Shown here: positions 12,479 to 24,748 of the stretch, one piece after another
Layout: each line of letters opens with the position of its first letter
Numbering within the stretch: position 1 is the first letter of the stretch
Source of the DNA: Hymenopus coronatus
Lineage: Eukaryota > Arthropoda > Insecta > Mantodea > Hymenopodidae
Reading direction: 5' to 3'
DNA: 64,000 nt
NCBI GenBank assembly: GCA_030762935.1
Contig: CM060886.1
Coordinates: forward strand, 34,581,509 to 34,645,508
Notes under the pieces: generated by a model
Told to the model about the DNA's origin: nothing
Databases searched by the model: none
Seen by the model: only the letters and a program-made list of their open reading frames with translations
Made by a program: the position numbers and the translations under genes

Positions 12479-12790
12479 AAAAAAGGCGATGCTGAAATTG
12501 ATAGATGTCTTTGAATCAGTGGATACCCCTTGCAGGGGTGCACAGGACTGAATGTTCACTGAAAAAGGGTTTCGGGGAGGGAAAATATACCAGAGAGAGT
12601 GTACAATACAAAAGGAGAGGACACTAAAACAGGGAAGAATGTGGCAGACCAATTGCCAATGGAATATCTGATTTTGGCGATTGTATTAATTACAGAGTCG
12701 TGGGGCATATTTATAATTATTTTATTACCATTTTCTTTTGCTTTCTTATGTTATTTATTAAACGAAGTGATATACCTGCTTGATAGACTT
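12479..12790. other. Unassigned intronic sequence
   Basis: A short spacer between Rep-1 copies with no recognisable feature. Confidence 0.5.
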
Positions 12791-12861
12791 TTTACTTTCT
12801 CTACAGCTACTATGTTCATGCACCCAAAAATTCGATACCGAGATTTCACTGGAAATACATG

Positions 12862-12893
<32 letters not shown>

Positions 12894-13608
12894 CAGTGTA
12901 TCTGTGAACACGATAGCTCAAAAACGAAAAGACCGTTAAATACCAAACTTAGTATTTAAGTTTGGTATCTTGCAAGGGTGTGACACGAAGATTTTCAGAA
13001 AAATCCCCCCACCCTCAACTACCCTTTACATATAACTTTTTTCGAAAATTTTAATTTTCTCAAAAATGGTTCTCACGATTTTTATATAAATATCGTATAT
13101 TAAAGATATTTACCAGACAAATAATATGTATATCTTGATTTTTCTGGGAATAACCTCTGAAGACTACTTTATTCTGGATAAATTTTACGGAAATTTGCAT
13201 TACGGCTAAACCGTAAAAGATAGACAAAAACTTACAATACCAAAAATGTAGAGCACGTTAAAACACACAATTTATATTGTATACATGTTTTTCATGGAGT
13301 GGATCGTTTTTGAGATATTCCTTGTTTTTGGTTTCAGCTTTAAAAAAAACTTACTTTCTCATACAGGAATCTGTCAGCTCGTGTCTATACAAACAAAGGA
13401 ACTTCAGTCACGTGGTAACGAGCTTTTGACTATCACTTTAATCTTTGATACTCCTTTATCTCTCTTCTACTTACAACGAAGCAAGTATTAAGACTATAGC
13501 TGCTATTTTTTTCTCGATTATAATTAAGTAAATAAAAGCATTAGCTTTTTAAGAATAATTTGTTGTAGAGATGTAGAGAAAGTCATGTGAATGAAACACA
13601 TTAGATTT
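12791..13608 (-). repeat. Rep-1 copy 7 (near full length)
   Basis: Begins tactttctctacagc and carries a (TG)n tract at about 12867-12891. It ends cacattagattt. Confidence 0.92.
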
Positions 13609-14125
13609 GTTTGCAAAATATGCAATATGCAATTATGTAAGTAATCAGGATATTAAATAAAAGAAGTGACCTAATAGTCTAGGAGCTGCAATCTGACCAT
13701 CACTCAATAAACTTCTGGAGTAAGCCTAAAAGCCACTTGCATACATTCAGCTGAGCTTATTATGTTAGACATCAGCTTACCTGTTTATAATTGTATAGAA
13801 AAAAGTGAGAGAATGATTTATGTGTGGCCGCTACAGACGCAGGTGGACTGACACTCTTGCTCTTTTATGTTGCTTTGAGATAATACAAACATCAAGATGT
13901 TCACGCCCCCTTTCCCCTCGCTTTTATCACCAATCTAAATCTCTTAACCTTCCGCTATGTCGAAATTATTGCATCAAAACTGGTTCCGGAGCACTCCAGA
14001 GTAGCTCAAAAGCCAACACATTTAGGATCTGGAAAGCCCAAGCAAGGTCTGCCATTCACAACTTCTTATAACCATTCCTCTCGCGGTAATAAAAATAGCC
14101 CCCTCCCCCAATTCCTCTCACACCC
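13609..14125. other. Intron with possible LINE 3' coding relic
   Basis: A frame at about 13820-14071 ends with LCRNYCIKTGSGALQSSSKA and a FRIWK motif. This loosely resembles the C-terminal tail of CR1/Jockey-type LINE proteins, but the call is weak. Confidence 0.3.
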
Positions 14126-14128
14126 TTA

Positions 14129-15020
14129 GGCCGAAGTCCCACGGTCTAAATTTGGTCCAAAAGTGTTTATACCACGTGTACAATTTCTCCATTCCATTCC
14201 CACAGGAGTGTGTATTGGTCCAAATATTTCTCGCATGCACATGAAGCTGATAGAAAATGGTGGAGGTTGTTGATCCACAATTATTTACGTTCGCTGTCGC
14301 AAGCTTAGTTTATGCATCCATTGCAAGAGCATATTGTAATAGAAAGAAAAAATCAATAAAGAGGCGTTGGTGGACCAGACCATGGCTGGAACGTAGGAAT
14401 GAAGGCAAAAGAAGAGGTGTACTTCCATATGCTACAAAATGAAGTCGTTTCTGACCCTGTAAATTACTCTAACTTCCTTATAATGAACGAAAATTTGTTT
14501 GGAAAGTTGCTGTCTTTAGTTGAGGCAAAAATCACGCGTCAAGATACAAATATGAGGCAGTCCATACTAGCAAATCAAAGATAAGACCACGTTTTTATAT
14601 TGTTGTTGAGAAAAGAAGGTTAGGAACAAATGGAACCGATAAAATAAATTTGTAGGGTTTATAAATACCCGAGTCATTATTTCATAAATCTCTGCCGCAC
14701 AAAAACATGTGTATTTCAACCATAGCTCATCTACTATAATCCTATTTAGGACAACGTCTACAAGATACAGCAAAGTTTCACACAAACAATCGCGTTGGCA
14801 GGAAGGATAACGTAGCGCTAGCTGCCATCTTATTACGTCATTACCATCAGGTCACTCATTGGTTGATTTCTTACGTTTGGACCAAAAATTAGAAACCACT
14901 ATATTCTGTGGTACCAAACTGGAATTGGATCAAAAATTAGGACGGACATTGTATACAATGAAATTATCCGATATCCCACGATCCAATTTGTAAGTTGAAG
15001 AATATTGGACCAAATCGGCC
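14129..15020 (+). mobile_element. PIF/Harbinger element with truncated transposase
   Basis: Ends are ggccgaagtc on the left and, inverted, ggccgatttgg on the right, flanked by TTA on both sides (14126-14128 and 15021-15023); a 3-bp TWA duplication is typical of PIF/Harbinger. Inside, from 14257, a frame reads RRWWTRPWLERRNE, shifts frame near 14400, and continues VYFHMLQNEVVSDPVNYSNF, then ITRQDTNMRQSILANQ before stopping at 14584. This is the N-terminal part of a Harbinger transposase. The DDE catalytic core is absent, so the copy is a deletion derivative. TTGGTCCAAA-like motifs recur near both ends. Confidence 0.88.
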
Positions 15021-15023
15021 TTA

Positions 15024-15212
15024 AACGTTCGTAGTTATGAGTATATAGTCCCTCCTATTCCTTCTGAATAAAGCAAGTAATAGTTCTACATTTCTAGAAA
15101 TTCTCCAGTCGAGCGAAGCAGGCAACATGTAATTCAAATCATTAATAGACATGCATTATTAGCGGAGTGGTATTCTGTTACTAATAATTTTTATAAAATC
15201 TGGCATTTCATT
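15024..15212. other. Short unassigned spacer
   Basis: Nothing recognised between the Harbinger element and Rep-1 copy 8. Confidence 0.5.
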
Positions 15213-15990
15213 TTACTTTATCCAGCACGCATGTACAATTTATAATTAGTATAAATAGGGAAGGTATTGTATTCCACTCAACAATTCGAAAACAGAATTT
15301 CACTGGAAACAAATGTTTTAGAGCTAAAAGAAGGTTCGCGTCCGAGTGTATCTTTGGACAATATAACTCAAAAACGAAAAGTCGGTTATATACCAAACTA
15401 GATATTTAAGTTCAGTATTTTCCAAGGGCGCGACACGAAGATTTTCAGAAAAATCCCTCATCCCAACTACCCTTAACATGGAACATTTCTAATTTTCTAA
15501 AAATCACGGAACGATTTAAAGTACCATATGTTTAAGATAGTTTTATGACAAACGAAATGTATATTCTGAATTTTCTGGGAGTAACCTCTGAAGTACTCTT
15601 CATTCTGGGTGGCTTTTGTATAACATTTGTATAACTGACAAACCGTAAGAGATAGACAAAAACTTACTACACTAAACATGTAGATCTCGTTAAAATACAA
15701 CATTTATATAATATATATTTTCTTTTTGGAGTTAACCGTTTCCGAGATATACCGTGTTATTGGTTTCAATTTTAAGCTACTTAAACTTTTCTCAAACGTA
15801 AAGTTCTCTTCTTTACCTCTCTCTTTTGTTTACTCCAGGCAAGAAAAGAGAACCGAATTTCAACTGTATCTATTAGCGTCCGACATTTAAAAGATTTTAC
15901 TATCGCTTTACCATAGTGCATTCCATTGCTAATGTTTATCTCGATTAGCATGGCGTATATAAAACATTAATCTCTTTATTAAATCAACGA
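15213..15990 (-). repeat. Rep-1 copy 8 (diverged subfamily)
   Basis: Palindrome end near 15225-15265 is degenerate. It shares subfamily features with copies 2, 3 and 18. The final TCTGATGTG end is lost. Confidence 0.82.
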
Positions 15991-16173
15991 AAGTTGTATT
16001 GTGAAATTGAGCTTTCTGTGTCATGCAAAATTCTAGTTCCACCCAAACCTTAATTTAATGTTTTCTTTAACAATTAATTGATTTGTTTAATAGTAGCTCT
16101 GAATTCACATTAAGAAAGGTGTTCGTCAGTTATAAATATAAGCTTGTGGGTAAAGAATCATACTCCATAAAAA

Positions 16174-16870
16174 TCTGATGTGTTCCATTCACATGACTTT
16201 CTCTACAACTCTACAATAAATTATTGTTAAAAAGCTTATGCTTCTATTTACTTCCAGCTAATCGAGAAAAATAGTCTTATTACTTGCTTCCTTGTAAGTA
16301 GAAGCAAAATAAGGGAGTACCATAGGTTAATATGATGGTCAAAAGCTGGTTGCTATGTGACTGAAGTTCCTTTGTTTGTATGGACACGAGTTCACAAAGT
16401 CCTGTATGAGAAAAGTATGTTTTTTATAGCTGAAACCAAAAACAAGGAATATCTAAAAAACAATCAACTCCACGAAAAAATGTATATAACATAAATTGTG
16501 TGTTTTTAAGTGCTCTACATTTGTTGTGTGGTAAGCTTTTGTCCATCTCTTACGGTTTAGCAGTTATGCAAAATTCCGTAAAATTGACCCAGATTAAAGT
16601 AGTCTTCAGAGGCTATTACCAGAAAATTCAAAATATGCATTTTATTTGTCAGGTAAATATCTTTAATATACGATGTTTTAATCAAAATCGTTAGAGCCAT
16701 TTTTTAGAAAATCAAAATTTACGAAAAAAGTTCTATGTAAATGGTAGTTTGGGGTGGGGGAATTTTTCTCAAAATCTTCATGTCGCATCCCTGGAAAATA
16801 TTAAACTTAAATACCAAGTTTGGTATTTTACCGAGTTTTTGTTTTTAAGTTATCGTGTTCACAGACACGC

Positions 16871-16923
<53 letters not shown>

Positions 16924-17050
16924 CCTTTTTGTGAAAATGATTTTTTCGGATATAAGGGACCCTAAATCATATATTTCCGGTGAAATCTCGGTATCGAATT
17001 TTTGGGTGGAGAGTAATACCTTCTCTATATACTATGCACATAGTGCGTGT
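16174..17050 (+). repeat. Rep-1 copy 9 (tandem unit 1)
   Basis: A clean example of the family. It begins tctgatgtgttcc, carries a CA tract of about 50 bases at 16871-16920, and ends inside the palindrome (atgcacatagtgcgtgt). The next unit follows after five A residues. Confidence 0.94.
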
Positions 17051-17055
17051 AAAAA

Positions 17056-17733
17056 TCTGATGTGTTCCATTCACATGACTTTCTCTATCTCTCTGTAACA
17101 AATTATTGTTAATAAGCTTATATTTTATTTATTTCATGTTAATCGAGGAAAATTAGCAGAAATGGGTCTTATTCCTTGCTTTATTGTAAATACAAGCGAA
17201 ATAAGGGAGTACCATAGGTTAAAGTGAAATCCAAAAGCTGGTTGCTATGTGACTGATGTTCCTTTGTTTGTGTGGACAGGAGTTGACAAATTCCCTTATG
17301 AGAAAAGTATGTGTTTCAAAGCTGAAACCAAGAAAAAGGAATATCTCAAAAACGATCAACTCTACGAAAAAAATGTTTATAACATAAATTGTGTGTTTTA
17401 ACGTGCGCTACGGTTTTTGAGTGTTAAGTTTTTGTCCATCTCTTACGGTTTAGTAGTTATGCAAAATTCATCCAGAATAAAGTAGTCTTCAGAGGCTATT
17501 CCCAGAAAATTCAAAATATACATTTTATTTGCCAGGTAAATATCTTTAATATATGATATTTTAATCAAAATTTTTAGAAAATCAAAATTTTCGAAAAATG
17601 TTCTATGTAAAGGGTAGTTTGGGGTGGGGGGATTTTTCTCAAAATCTTCGTGTCGCAACCCTGGAAGATACTAAACTTAAATACCAAGTTTGGTATTTTA
17701 CCGAGTTTTCGTTTTTGAGTTATCGTGTTCACA

Positions 17734-17767
<34 letters not shown>

Positions 17768-17904
17768 CCTACTTGTGAAAATGCTTTTTTTAGATAAAGG
17801 GGACGTTAAAACATATATTTCCGGTGATATCTCGGTATCGAATTTTTTGGTGGAGTGCAATAACTTCTCTATTCACTATGCACATAGTGCGTATAGAGAA
17901 AGTA
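17056..17904 (+). repeat. Rep-1 copy 10 (tandem unit 2)
   Basis: Begins tctgatgtgttcc and ends with the full palindrome plus agagaaagta. CA tract at about 17735-17763. It is very similar to copies 9, 12, 16 and 19. Confidence 0.94.
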
Positions 17905-17909
17905 AAAAT

Positions 17910-18629
17910 ATTAGCAGAAATGCACTCTTGTAAGCGGAAAGGAAATAAGGGAATACAGAAGGCTAAAACGACATTAAAAGCTGGTTGCCATGTGGTTGAA
18001 ATCTGTTTCTATACATTACCAGGAGTTCACAAATTCCCGTATGCGAAAAGTTTCAGGTATTTTAAAACTGAAACAAATAATAGGCAATATCTCAAAAATG
18101 GTTAAAACTTTATATGACATAAATTGGGTGTTTTAACGAGATCTACATTTTTTGCAGAGTTAAGTTTTTGTCTATCTCTTACGGTTAACTATGCAAAATA
18201 CAGAAAAATTAATCCAAAATAAAGAGGTCTTCAGAGGCTATTCCCAGAAAATGCAAGATATACAGTTTATTTGCCGTATGAATGGCTTTAATGTACGGTA
18301 TTTTAATCAAAACTTTAAAGCTATTTTGAGTAAATAAACATTTTCGAAAATTATTCCATTTAAAGGTTAGTTTGTGGTGGGGGTTTTTCTCCAAAATCCT
18401 CCTGTCGTATCCTTAGAAGATAGAAAACTTATATAGCAAGTGTATATAAGCCTTTTCGTTTTTGAGTTTTCGTGTTCACACACACAAACGCGAGCGAGCG
18501 CGCACCTTTTTCTGAAAATCGTTTTTTTCGATACAAGGGACCCTAAAACGTCTGTCTCTGTATTGAATTTTTGGGTGCAATGCAATAGCTTGTCAATACA
18601 CTATGTACATAGTACATGTAGAGAAAGTA
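17910..18629 (+). repeat. Rep-1 copy 11 (tandem unit 3, start missing)
   Basis: Lacks about the first 90 bases and ends in atgtacatagtacatg then agagaaagta. More diverged than units 1 and 2. Confidence 0.88.
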
Positions 18630-19125
18630 AAAAGCAATGAGTAAGGATGCGATAAAAGTGTTCCTGTAATAGCTTGGCTATGGTTTACACTTTTTGAAAG
18701 GTACTTTCCTGAGTGCGTGGGATATGGCGCAATGACTGCTACACCGCCCGCTGGGATGCATTTCCAATAGTCATTAATTTCAACTGATGTGTGTTAGAAA
18801 TCCTTTCCAACTTCTATTGGGGTCATTTTTGAACAGTCTCAGTCTCGGGCTACTTTTACTTGCCCGCTGCTATTTCGAAACTTACAGAGAAACACTACAT
18901 GTTTTGTTTTGAATACATCATTTGTTTTTCTGGAGATGATTGCTTGCGTAAACCTAGAAGATGCGACTTTGTTTTATTTATCAAACTACTACAAAATCTG
19001 CAGAAGTTTACGACGATATAAACATGGTTTTAGTTGCAGACGCATCTTATATTCTGTAACTACTTTCCCAAGTTCTACAAACATGTTAGAATCAAAGTCT
19101 GGAGAGGAGCCTTTTTACTTTCTCT
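18630..19125. other. Unassigned intronic sequence
   Basis: About 500 bases with no recognised feature. Confidence 0.5.
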
Positions 19126-19961
19126 ATACGCACTATGTAAATAGCGTATAGAGAAGGTATTGCACTCCACCAAAAAATTCGATACCGAGATTTCAACGCA
19201 AATATATGTTTTAGGGTCCCCTGTATCCAAAAAAAGCATTTTCACAAAAAGGTCCATGTGTTTGTGTGTCCGTGTATCTGTGAACAGGATAACTCAAAGA
19301 CGAAAAGTCGGTAAAATACCAAACTTGGTATTTAAGTTTAGTATCTTCCAGGGATGCGACACGAAGATTTTGAGAAAACTCTCCCCACCGCCAACTACCC
19401 TTTACATGGAACTTTTTTCGAACATTTTGACTTTCTCAAAAATGGCTCTAACGATTTTGATTGAAAGTTCGTATATTAAAGATATTTACCTGACAAATAA
19501 AATGTATATCTTGAATTTTCTGGGAATAGCCTCTGAAGAGTAGTTTATTCTGGATGAATTTTACTGAATTTTGAATAACTGCCAAACGGTAATAGATGCA
19601 CAAAAACTTACTACACAAAAACTGTAGAGCACACAATTTATGTTGTACACATTCTTTTCGTGGAGTTCGTCGTTTTTGAGACATTCCTTATTTTTTGTTT
19701 CTGCTATGAGAAACGTATACTTTTCTCATGCAGGAGTTTCTTAACTCCTGTCCATACAAACAAAGGAACTTCAGTTACATAGCAACCAGCTTTTGGCTAT
19801 CATTTTAACCAATGGAACTCCCTCATTTCGCTTCTACTTACAAGTAAGGAAGTAATAAGACTATTTCTGCTAATTAGCATGAAGTAAATAGAAGCATACG
19901 CTTTTTAACTACAATTTGTTGCAGAGATGTAAAGAAAGACATGTGAATGGAACACATCAGA
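19126..19961 (-). repeat. Rep-1 copy 12
   Basis: Full length: begins tactttctctatacgc with its palindrome and ends aacacatcaga. It ends 193 bases before the first Duox exon seen. The 127-codon frame across it is one of many chance frames in the family. Confidence 0.94.
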
Positions 19962-20154
19962 TTTTTTAACATGTTGCACCATTAAGGATTTATTTCATAT
20001 ATTCTCATCAATGTTATTTGATTAAAATTATTATTGTAATCCCACTATCTGACATGCGTGGGTTTATAATTTATACATTATACATTTATGTTTAAAAAGT
20101 GTACTAAAAAGAACTGGCAACAAAACATTAAGTATCTGTTTTGTTTGTTTTCAG

Positions 20155-20316
20155 ATAATCACCTCACGAGAAAGACGCCACCCTCGTATGCGGATGGGGT
20201 CTACATGCTGGCGGGACAGAACCGTCCAAGCCCGCGCAAACTTAGTCAACTGTTTATGAAAGGTGAAGATGGACTGGGGTCCTCGCGGAATAGGACCGCC
20301 CTCCTTGCCTTCTTCG
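20155..20316 (+). CDS. Duox: Duox exon 1 of window: start of peroxidase-homology domain
   Basis: The acceptor is tttgttttcag ending at 20154 and the donor is gtgagt at 20317. The exon enters in phase 1 (its first two bases finish an Asp codon if the previous exon ends in G) and leaves in phase 1, giving the first base of Gly. It encodes roughly NHLTRKTPPSYADGVYMLAG, then NRPSPRKLSQLFMKG and an NRT glycosylation sequon, ending LLAFFG. This matches the beginning of the animal-peroxidase-like domain in insect Duox. Rep-1 copies lie 193 bases upstream and 215 bases downstream. The preceding exon is not in the window. Confidence 0.95.
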
Positions 20317-20531
20317 GTGAGTACTGAAATGACCATTCAGAATGAAAATTAAGGAGAGCAGCAAGTAGACTTTCCAAAAGTATTTTACTGAACATATTGA
20401 ATTATTTTCTGTAACTTTTCTATAAATAACTGTGATTAGAACCTTAGTCGCATGAAGTCGTTGCTGAATTATGATTAAAATTATGTTAATTTACAAAAAA
20501 ATACTCTTTATGACGCAGCTTTTCTTTCTTT

Positions 20532-20856
20532 GCCATGTACATACAATTTACATAGTAGGTAGAAATGTTGCATTCCATCTAAAATTCAATACAGTATTTC
20601 ACCAGAAATATCTGTACATTGAAACCCTCTGAATCCAAAAAAGCATTTTAGAAAAAGGTTTGTGTGTGTGTGTGTGTGAAGAGCATAACTGAAAATCAAA
20701 ATGTCGGTTAAATACCAAACCTAAAATTTAAGTTCAGAATTTTCAAAGGATGCGACACGAAGATTTTCAAGAAAATATCCATCTCAAACTTCCTACATGG
20801 AACATTTTTCAAAAAATTGTGACTTTCTAAAAACTGGCTCTAACGATTTTGATAGG
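20532..20856 (-). repeat. Rep-1 copy 13, part a
   Basis: Starts 215 bases after a Duox exon, with a degenerate palindrome (atgtacatacaatttacatag). It is split by an S-B SINE. Confidence 0.85.
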
Positions 20857-20869
20857 TTACGGTAAATGA

Positions 20870-21155
20870 GTCGCCCTCCGTGGTGTAATGGTCACCATAC
20901 TAACTTTATATACCCAAGGTCGCAGATTCAAACCCGGCGGAGGACGATGGATTTTTTCGGGCGTAAAAATCCTTAGCATGGCTTCCTTCGGAAGGGAAGT
21001 AAAGCCGTTGGTCCCGTGTCGTAGATTTACGGCACGTAAAAGAACCTCAAGCCTGATAGAAAGGCCTGTGAGCAAAATTAAGCGATCTTTCACGCCCAGT
21101 ATAGATTAGGGCGCTGAGAACCACAGCAGTTAAATAAAAAGCCATTTCGCCATTT
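20870..21155 (+). mobile_element. tRNA-derived SINE, family S-B
   Basis: Begins gtcgccctccgtggtgtaat (A-box ggtgtaatgg) with B-box-like ggttcaaaccc nearby in this family, then a unique body ending near gagaaccacagcag. A 13-bp target duplication, ttacggtaaatga, flanks it at 20857-20869 and 21156-21168. The target is Rep-1 sequence. RNA polymerase III promoter boxes and target duplications identify it as a SINE, moved by LINE machinery. Confidence 0.95.
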
Positions 21156-21590
21156 TTACGGTAAATGAAATGCATATTTTGGGAATATCCGCTGAAATCT
21201 TGTTCGTTCTGAATGATTTTTGCATAATGAAAAACCATAAGAGATAGAGAATATCTTACATAATAAAAAATTTAAATCTCGTTAAAAACACACAATTTGT
21301 ATCAAATACATTTCTGTGGAGTAAATTGTTTCCAAGATATTTCTAGTTATTGGTTTCAATTTTAAAACCTGTTTTTAAATGGAAAATTATTATTCAGTTT
21401 CCTCTCTCCTGGTCAAGCAAATAGAAGTATTGACTAATGCTTTAGCCTAGAGTATTCCCTTATTCCGCGTATCTACAAGGAAGTATTTCTGCAAATTTTT
21501 GTATCGATATACGTGAAGTAGGTAGAAAAATAAACGTTTTATGAATGCATAGATTGCTGCAAAAAGTCGTGTGAACGTAACACTTCAAAT
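21156..21590 (-). repeat. Rep-1 copy 13, part b
   Basis: Continues after the SINE to the mutated end cacttcaaattttt. Confidence 0.82.
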
Positions 21591-21904
21591 TTTTATAATT
21601 TTGAAACAACATTTAAGATGTATGTTTCTTGTTGCTAATAAATATACGTTTAAATGAATTGGTTAAGAAAGAATGTTTTTGTTCAATGTGGAGTTTTGAC
21701 TTTCAAACTTCAGTGAGCTTGGTGGCTAATACATTTGCTTTATGTTTAAAACTGTGCAGTAAGTTTCGGTTAACATACATTGGTCCGCTCTGGTGGCTTA
21801 AAAAATGTATATAAGAAACGGTTTAGTTGCTGAAAAATGTCTAAAATATTACAACTGAGAAAAATGCACCAGAATATTTAACCATAAAGCTGGCCTGAAA
21901 TTCT

Positions 21905-22131
21905 GTAGTCGCCCTCCGTGGTGTAATAGTTATCATGTCAACTTCATATACCCAGGATCGCGGGTTCAAACCCAGCAGAGGATGATGGATTTTTTCGGAC
22001 ACGTAAAAGAACCTCAACCCTGATAAAGGGCCTCTGAGCAAAATTAATCGGTCTTTCACGCCCAATATAGAATGGGACGCTGAGAACCATTGTAGTTAAA
22101 GAGCGTCCATAAATAAAACTCCATTTCATTT
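21905..22131 (+). mobile_element. tRNA-derived SINE, family S-B (internally deleted)
   Basis: Same head as 20870 (gtcgccctccgtggtgtaat) but lacks about 60 bases between the head and the cacgtaaaagaacctc segment. A 10-bp duplication, ctgaaattct, lies at 21895-21904 and 22132-22141. Confidence 0.94.
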
Positions 22132-22141
22132 CTGAAATTCT

Positions 22142-23781
22142 ACTTATATATTATTTTATTTAAGTGTGTACATTGAACTTACATTATTTAGAAACTTATT
22201 TATATGTTTGCAGGTAATTTGCAAGACCTCCAGTAACTTTTGCAAAGAAAAGTATGAGAAATATCAGAAGACCCTCAAGCATGCCTTTCACTAAAGGTTA
22301 TCTAAATGGACACGTAACTCTATCATTTTCACTCCGATAACAACAGTATCGTTTCTAGAGAATCGAAAGTAATAATTTAAAGCTTCGGTACTGTTCAGCC
22401 CCCTTAAGCATTAGCATGCAGACATAGGTTTAGGAATTGTTTGTTTTTAAGGTAAAACTTAAATATAAACAACACTGTATGTTGTTATTCACAGTGAAAC
22501 ATAAAGAGTAGCCAATCGCAAAAGAGATGAAAGAGCTGAGCTATGGCGGTCTGGGAAGCGACCACCCGCAGTTCACACGATATAAGAGGTTATGTATGTG
22601 TATAAAATTATTTAAATACATAAGATACATACATAAAGAATATTAAACATATAAAAAGCACCATCTAGCATCACAAATTTTGTTGCTGTGATTGTTATGG
22701 ATTTTCCAGTGGTTCCTGGCACGTGATCTTACACAGAAAGGCAGTCAGCGAGTCAAAACTTAAGGGACAGAAAATCTGAAGCAAGATGGCGGAATAATCA
22801 CGGAATAAGATTCGTTCTCTTGATTTGTTAGCTTCCTATGGTTTCCCATAAGCTTCAAAACTTGGATCTTGCAAGCTTCCAGCTAGCATTTAAACCAAAC
22901 TGTTTTTGCTGTTGTTGTTTTTTTGTTTTTTTTAATGCTTACGGGATTCATTGTGAACGTTCTATTACAATACACGTCATACAGTATTTACGTTTATGCT
23001 ATGCCTACACTTAATATTCACTGTGAATGGGATATAGATTTGGAGAATTACTTAAAATTTATGACTTTGAATCGAAGTATTATGGATCTGAGAGTATAAA
23101 ATCAGAGTATTTACGGGTGTTGATAGTGTTATGTTTACATATGTTGTACAAAGTAAACCAAAACGATGTGACATCTGGTTCCACTAATATCGTAAATGTC
23201 TTCTTTTATGCATCCGAAACTGTTATTTAGTACACGTTCTCTGAATATTTTAAAACTGGTTCATGCAGAATAGTCATTTGAGATAATGAAATCACGAAAA
23301 ATGTACCCAAATATTATTTTAAATATCACATTCTGAATCAAATGTTCTTTATTTTACCTTATATACCTATGCTCCGTATTTAGAAATTACCAATTCTCTT
23401 CTCTTCACTTTGTTTTCTAGTAAATCAGTTTAACTTTGCGAAAAAGTTATCTTAAGTAATGTCCCTTAGAATTTGAGGTTATCAAATAAGATCAAAACCT
23501 CACTTGATATTTGTAATGAATATTTATGTATAAAACCATACAAATAATTATAATTATACTATAAAATGGCATCTTTAAATTCTTCTTTAAATGGATTAAA
23601 TGCTAATCTCAAAACAACATGTATATTTGGAATCTTGAAGTAACAAAGAACTTATTTTCTTCAAAAAGAGAAACAGTTGAAGTTTGAACGTTTCCTAGTT
23701 CCCTTTGGGAGATTTCGTTCATAGATGCATAGTCTTATGAAAACAACAACTCAATAAGTATTTACACTGAGCTAAATATGT
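22142..23781. other. Unassigned AT-rich intron
   Basis: About 1.6 kb with no recognisable gene or repeat. A poly-T run lies near 22917-22935. Confidence 0.5.
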
Positions 23782-24570
23782 ACGTATTACTCTCGTGTGA
23801 CTTTCACTGCCCACTCTACCACAAACTATTCACATAAAAGATTATTATTCTATTCCTTCATGTTAATGGATATAAATAATTGTAGAACTGTTATTATACA
23901 TTTCTCTGTAGGCATTAGAAGAATACAGTAACTTTGTCAAATGTGAGTATATTGTCTATGTGATGTATTTTAAATTCCGTTCCCTTTCGTGACCACGAGA
24001 AGAAAAAGAATAGGGACTTAGTAGTTGAAGTAACTATAAGTACTTGACAATCAAACCAGTTGTAAAGAATATCTCGAAAATGGTTAATGTCATGCCACAA
24101 AAAAAATGTTTGACATATTGTATTTTAACCTGATTCTCCTTTTTTATGTAGTAATTTTTCGTCCATCTCTTACAGTTTAAAATTTCTATAAAATGAATTC
24201 AAAATGAAGAGGACTTCATAGGCTATTCACAAAAAATACATAGCATACAGTTCAGCATGCAAAGATCTTAAACATGTGCCATTTTAATCAAAATCGTTAA
24301 GAGCTTTCTGATAAAATCAAACCTAAAAATTGTTCCAGTAAATGGTAATGTGGGGCGGTGGGTTTTTCTTGAAAATCTTCCTGTACTTAAACATCAAGTT
24401 GGTGAGTATCTGAGATTTCGTTTTTGAGTATGTGTTCACAAGCATAGAGCATACACATCCACAGATACAAATAAAGCTCTGTGTATATGTATTTACAGTC
24501 ATTTCCAGTGAAACCTCCATATATAATTATAGATACAATACAATAATTCCTCTAGCAGTAGAGAAAATCG
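23782..24570 (+). repeat. Rep-1 copy 14 (old, diverged)
   Basis: Recognisable from tgtgactttc near 23796 to gtagagaaaatcg. It ends about 180 bases before Duox exon 2. Confidence 0.8.
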
Positions 24571-24748
24571 GAAATCTTTCTAAAGAAATCTCTCTAGTGA
24601 TAGTCGTATCTAGTTGAGATGCTTTCTCTCCCAGCAGAACTTCTAGGATACTATCTGCGGGGCTTGTCAGCACAAAATGGCGCAGTCTGAATGAAATGAA
24701 CAAGCATGTAGACTATGCAAGCTTAATAAACATGTTGAAATTGTGCAG

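Noticed and set aside
19160..19543. 127-codon frame and similar ones in other Rep-1 copies
   Set aside because: Both strands of Rep-1 show such frames, they break at different points in different copies, and changes do not favour silent positions. A conserved non-coding repeat explains them.
1..20154. Upstream Duox exon with signal peptide
   Set aside because: I looked for the insect N-terminal segment that precedes the first exon and saw nothing like it. The exon is probably before the window.
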